Shown here: positions 48,857 through 51,959 of the stretch, in pieces
Layout: each line of letters starts with the position of its first letter
Position numbering within the stretch: the stretch's first letter is position 1
From: Rhodococcus aetherivorans
Lineage (GTDB): Bacteria; Actinomycetota; Actinomycetes; Mycobacteriales; Mycobacteriaceae
Length of the DNA stretch: 51,959 bases
Direction of reading: 5' to 3'
NCBI RefSeq assembly: GCF_011058165.1
Contig: NZ_JAALEG010000038.1
Location: 1-51,959 of the forward strand
Made by a program: the position numbers and the translations under genes
Notes under the pieces: generated by a model
Databases searched by the model: none
What the model saw: only the letters and a program-made list of their open reading frames with translations
Told to the model about the DNA's origin: nothing

Positions 48857-49738
48857 GTGGACCGTGCGCTGCCGACCACCCCGCCGATCTTCGCCGACGT
48901 CGACGAGGTGATCGACCGCCTCGCCGAGACCGGATACCTCGCCGACAAGGCCACGGCCACCGCGGTGTTCCTTGCCGACCGCCTCGGCAAGCCGCTGCTC
49001 ATCGAGGGCCCCGCCGGGGTGGGCAAGACCGAGCTCGCCCGGGCGGTGGCGCAGACCTCCGGCGCCGAGCTGGTGCGGCTGCAGTGCTACGAGGGTGTCG
49101 ACGAGTCGCGGGCGCTGTACGAGTGGAACCACGCCAAGCAGATCCTGCGGATCCAGGCCGGCACCGACCATTCCTGGGACGCGACGAAGCAGGACGTGTT
49201 CTCCGAGGAGTTCCTCCTGCCGCGCCCGCTGCTGACCGCCATCCGCCGGGAGGATCCGACGGTGCTCCTGGTCGACGAGGTCGACAAGGCGGACGTGGAG
49301 ATCGAGGGTCTGCTGCTCGAGGTGCTCAGCGATTTCGCGGTGACCGTGCCCGAGCTCGGCACCATCAGCGCCACCCGCAAGCCCTTCACGGTGCTCACCT
49401 CGAACGCGACGCGGGAGCTGTCCGAGGCACTCAAGCGACGCTGCCTGTTCCTGCACCTCGACTTCCCCGACGCCGACCTCGAGCGCCGCATCCTGGCGAG
49501 CCGGGTACCGGAGCTGCCCGAGACGGTCGCCGAGCAGCTCGTGCGCACGGTCCGGGTGCTGCGCGGCATGCAGCTCAAGAAGCTGCCGTCGGTGGCGGAG
49601 ACGATCGACTGGGGCCGCACGCTGCTCGCCCTGGGCCTCGACACCCTCGACGACGCCGCCGTGCGGGCCACGCTCGGGGTGATCCTCAAACACCAGTCCG
49701 ATCAGCTGCGGGCCGCGGCCGAGCTGCGGTTGAACTGA
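48857..49738 (+). CDS. MoxR-type AAA+ ATPase
   Basis: The 293-residue ATPase has Walker A GPAGVGKTE (51-59), Walker B TVLLVDEVDKAD and sensor 1 FTVLTSNATREL, followed by arginine-finger region ALKRRCLFLHLDFPD. MoxR ATPases act as chaperones that insert metal or remodel partner enzymes, often with a VWA protein. This one resembles the CoxD/Rv2426c branch. GTG 48857 has AAAGGA about 7 nt upstream. The VWA partner starts 1 nt after the stop. The client is unknown; no molybdenum or CO-dehydrogenase genes are nearby. Confidence 0.93.
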   Translation: MDRALPTTPPIFADVDEVIDRLAETGYLADKATATAVFLADRLGKPLLIEGPAGVGKTELARAVAQTSGAELVRLQCYEGVDESRALYEWNHAKQILRIQAGTDHSWDATKQDVFSEEFLLPRPLLTAIRREDPTVLLVDEVDKADVEIEGLLLEVLSDFAVTVPELGTISATRKPFTVLTSNATRELSEALKRRCLFLHLDFPDADLERRILASRVPELPETVAEQLVRTVRVLRGMQLKKLPSVAETIDWGRTLLALGLDTLDDAAVRATLGVILKHQSDQLRAAAELRLN

Positions 49739-49739
49739 C

Positions 49740-51191
49740 ATGGCCGGGGCACGCCCGCCGGTGCGGGACCAGGGGCCGGCGGCGCCGCACGGCCTGCCCG
49801 GCCACCTGGTCGGGTTCGTCGAGGCACTGCGCCGCCGCGGCATTCCCGTAGGACCGTCCGAGACCGTCGATGCCGGCCGGGTCATGTCGGTGCTCGACCT
49901 GCTCGACCGGGACGCCCTCCGCGAGGGGCTGGCGTGCGCGCTGCTGCGCCGGCCCACCCACCGCCCGACCTTCGATGCCCTGTTCGACCTGTGGTTCCCG
50001 GCAGCGGTCGGCCGCCGCGAGGCCGGCGGGATCGATCCGGCGCTGCCGCGCACCCCGGACGGCGAGATCGACTTCGAGGCGCTGCGGGATCTGATCGCCG
50101 AGATACTCGCCGACGACTCCGCCGACGCGGTCGAGCTCGTCGAGCTGCTGACCGCGCAGATCGTCGAGGAGCTGGGGCAGTACACCTCGGGCAACGGACC
50201 GTCGTTCTCGGCGTACCAGGCGCTGCGCCAGGTGTCGCCCGAAACGCTGGTCTCGAAGATCCTCGAGGGCCTGCTCGGCAACGCCGGCCCGGAGGAGCGG
50301 GCTCAGGACACCGAGTACGCCACCGAGGTGGCGCGCCGCACGGCGGCGCGCCGAGTGGCGGATTTCCGGGCCATGGTCGAGCGCGAGACGCGTCGCCGCA
50401 CCGCCGAACAGGTCGGACGCGACCGCGTCGCCACCTACGGGGTGCCCAAGCTCGCCGAGGAGGTCGACTTCCTGCGTGCCACCGACGCCGAGCTCACCGC
50501 GCTGCGCCGCAGCGTCACCCCGCTGGCGCGGCTGCTGGCGAGCCGGCTCGCCGCGCGCCGGCGGCGGGCCCGTGCGGGAGCGATCGACCTGCGCCGGACG
50601 CTGCGCAAGTCGATGTCCACCGGCGGGGTGCCCATCGACCTGGTCAACCGCAAGCCGCGCCCGGCCCGTCCGGAGCTGGTGGTGCTCTGCGACGTCTCCG
50701 GGTCGGTCGCCGGCTTCTCCCACTTCACCCTGCTGCTCGTGCATGCCCTGCGCGAGCAGTTCTCCCGCGTCCGGGTGTTCGCGTTCATCGACAGCACCGA
50801 CGAGGTCACCCACCACTTCTCCGCCGGCGCCGACCTCGGGGCCGCCATGTCGCGGATGCTGCGCGAGGCCGAGCTGATCGCCTACGACGGCCACTCCGAC
50901 TACGGTCACGCGCTGGGCGTGTTCACCGAGCGGTACGCGCACAGCCTCACCAGCCGCAGCTCCCTGCTCGTGCTCGGCGACGCGCGGACCAACTACCGCG
51001 ATCCCAACCTCGGCGCCCTCGAGCACCTGGTGGCCGTCGCCCGGCACGCCCACTGGCTCAACCCGGAACCCCGCGGCCAATGGGGAACCGGAGATTCGGC
51101 GGCGAAGGCGTACGGCGAGGTGATCACGATGCACGAGTGCCGGTCCGCGCAGCAGCTCGCGCAGGTGGTGGCGGGCCTGCTGCCGGTGTGA
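49740..51191 (+). CDS. VWA-domain protein (CoxE family)
   Basis: The 483-residue protein has a helical N-terminal region with [46 protein letters not shown], the family's conserved start, a basic linker ([17 protein letters not shown]) and a C-terminal von Willebrand factor A domain (about 305-480). Its MIDAS residues are Asp318, Ser320 and Ser322 in CDVSGSV, with [14 protein letters not shown] further on. CoxE/MoxR pairs assemble or activate metalloenzymes; the pair here corresponds to Rv2425c/Rv2426c, of unknown target. Start ATG 49740 is 1 nt past the MoxR stop. Confidence 0.92.
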   Translation: MAGARPPVRDQGPAAPHGLPGHLVGFVEALRRRGIPVGPSETVDAGRVMSVLDLLDRDALREGLACALLRRPTHRPTFDALFDLWFPAAVGRREAGGIDPALPRTPDGEIDFEALRDLIAEILADDSADAVELVELLTAQIVEELGQYTSGNGPSFSAYQALRQVSPETLVSKILEGLLGNAGPEERAQDTEYATEVARRTAARRVADFRAMVERETRRRTAEQVGRDRVATYGVPKLAEEVDFLRATDAELTALRRSVTPLARLLASRLAARRRRARAGAIDLRRTLRKSMSTGGVPIDLVNRKPRPARPELVVLCDVSGSVAGFSHFTLLLVHALREQFSRVRVFAFIDSTDEVTHHFSAGADLGAAMSRMLREAELIAYDGHSDYGHALGVFTERYAHSLTSRSSLLVLGDARTNYRDPNLGALEHLVAVARHAHWLNPEPRGQWGTGDSAAKAYGEVITMHECRSAQQLAQVVAGLLPV

Positions 51192-51196
51192 ACCCG

Positions 51197-51213
51197 TAAG
51201 CTGGACAATCGTG
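51197..51213 (+). promoter_or_regulatory. Possible near-leaderless promoter of nadD (TAAGCT, 8 nt, GTG)
   Basis: TAAGCT at 51197-51202 lies 8 nt before GTG 51211. Confidence 0.45.
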
Positions 51214-51959
51214 CATGAGCCATCCGCCCCGAATCCGGCGCCGCGACGTCGCGACGGTGACACACGACACGGCGTCGGTGACACACGACGTCGCGTCGGT
51301 GTCATGGGCGGCACCTTCGACCCCATCCACCACGGGCACCTCGTCGCAGCCAGCGAGGTGGCCGACCGGTACGACCTCGACGAGGTCGTGTTCGTGCCCA
51401 CCGGACAGCCGTGGCAGAAGTCGGGGAGCGAGGTCAGCACGGCCGAGGACCGCTATCTGATGACGGTCATCGCGACCGCCTCGAATCCGCGGTTCTCCGT
51501 CAGCCGGGTCGACATCGAGCGGGACAAGGCCACCTACACTGTCGACACGCTGCGCGACCTGCGTTCGCTGATGCCCGACGCCCAGCTGTACTTCATCACC
51601 GGCGCCGACGCGATCGCCTCGATCCTGTCGTGGCAGAACTGGACCGAATTGTTCGAGCTGGCCCGGTTCGTGGGAGTGTCGCGTCCGGGCTACGACCTGC
51701 ACGTCGAGCATCTCGCCGAACACCTCGAGAAGCTGCCCGCCGACACCGTCGGTCTCGTCGAGATCCCCGCGCTGGCGATCTCCTCGACCGACTGCCGGAC
51801 GCGGGTGCGTGACCACAGGCCCATCTGGTACCTGGTGCCGGACGGGGTGGTGCAGTACATCACCAAGCGCAACCTGTACCGGCCCGCGAACTCGCGGCGC
51901 CTCGACGGGGCGGCGACCGTGTCATATCCCCACGCCGAGTCCCACCCCCACCCCGAGTC
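51211..51959 (+). CDS. nadD: Nicotinate-nucleotide adenylyltransferase, 3' truncated by the window
   Basis: NadD adenylates nicotinate mononucleotide in NAD synthesis. At least 249 codons are present with no stop before the edge. Motifs are [16 protein letters not shown] (about 29-44, nucleotide-binding GGTFDPxHxGH), [18 protein letters not shown] and [12 protein letters not shown] (the ISSTxxR substrate motif), then [22 protein letters not shown] 51211 gives a 28-residue basic N-terminal extension encoded by a 21-bp repeat; ATG 51304 would remove RVGV of the first strand and is less likely. The tail beyond the catalytic core (from about 233) is longer than usual and rich in His, Pro and Ser. 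Confidence 0.93.
   Translation, partial: MHEPSAPNPAPRRRDGDTRHGVGDTRRRVGVMGGTFDPIHHGHLVAASEVADRYDLDEVVFVPTGQPWQKSGSEVSTAEDRYLMTVIATASNPRFSVSRVDIERDKATYTVDTLRDLRSLMPDAQLYFITGADAIASILSWQNWTELFELARFVGVSRPGYDLHVEHLAEHLEKLPADTVGLVEIPALAISSTDCRTRVRDHRPIWYLVPDGVVQYITKRNLYRPANSRRLDGAATVSYPHAESHPHPE
51255..51296 (+). repeat. 21-bp tandem repeat in the nadD 5' coding region
   Basis: Two units with the shared core CGGTGACACACGAC start at 51255 and 51276. They encode GDTR(H/R)(G/R)V twice. Confidence 0.7.

Noticed and set aside
46094-50281. 1395-codon minus-strand open frame
   Set aside because: It lies opposite ddl, proA and the MoxR gene, which have unmistakable motifs on the plus strand. The minus frame is Ser/Arg/Ala-rich without domains.

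Overview
The window is about 52 kb of very GC-rich DNA from an actinobacterium of the order Mycobacteriales, most likely Rhodococcus or a close relative. The evidence is the nearly gap-free, strongly G/C-ending coding sequence, frequent GTG starts, a Lys/Ala-tailed HupB, a CofC-type F420 gene, and a gene order that (from memory) follows M. tuberculosis Rv3026c to Rv2981c almost gene by gene, then jumps to an Rv2427c-Rv2421c-like block at proA. I see no insertion sequence, prophage or CRISPR array; this is a chromosomal housekeeping region.

Layout. 1-7475: acyltransferase fragment, cysteine desulfurase, mnmA, a MetE-like protein, ligA, a GNAT protein and an ACT-domain protein on the minus strand. 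7767-16199: gatC-gatA, then a minus-strand pair (secreted phospholipase A2 plus a membrane alpha/beta-hydrolase), a divergent two-component system, pfkA and gatB. 16264-19964: a VOC protein, an N-terminal-cysteine amidohydrolase, an LppZ-like lipoprotein and DoxX. 20019-31177: branched-chain amino acid and serine genes: ilvD (minus), a Cfp6-like PH protein (minus), ilvB-ilvN-ilvC behind an attenuator, a SulP transporter, serA and leuB. 31223-39115: an MFS transporter (minus), an FAH-family hydrolase plus gltX, tRNA-Gln, two identical tRNA-Glu genes, a minus-strand IclR-PPOX-DUF5302 set, and leuC-leuD divergent from the IclR gene. 39284-46251: hupB, mutT1 and ppk (minus), cofC (minus), gpsA and a Cys/Met-metabolism PLP enzyme. 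46301-51959: ddl, proA, a MoxR/VWA pair and nadD, which runs off the right edge.

How the genes work together. The core is leucine/isoleucine/valine synthesis: ilvB, N, C and D, and leuB, C and D all lie within 19 kb. Two control points are visible. One is a 15-codon leader peptide rich in Leu, Val and Ile followed by an intrinsic terminator ahead of ilvB. The other is an IclR-family gene divergent from leuC with a candidate operator between them. The tRNA-charging genes gatA/B/C, gltX, tRNA-Gln and tRNA-Glu form a second theme: GltX charges both tRNAs with glutamate and GatCAB amidates Glu-tRNA-Gln. IscS and MnmA supply 2-thiouridine for Glu/Gln/Lys tRNAs.

Two cross-cutting patterns stand out. 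About sixteen start codons sit 6-9 nt downstream of a -10-like hexamer, the arrangement of leaderless transcripts. Most convergent gene ends share a long perfect hairpin without a U-tract. The most checkable unusual points are the ilvB attenuator, the apparent chimeric join at the left edge, an E. coli-type long IlvD, a stop-codon-spanning tandem duplication after ddl at the point where mycobacterial synteny breaks, and two possible IclR (LtbR-like) boxes.
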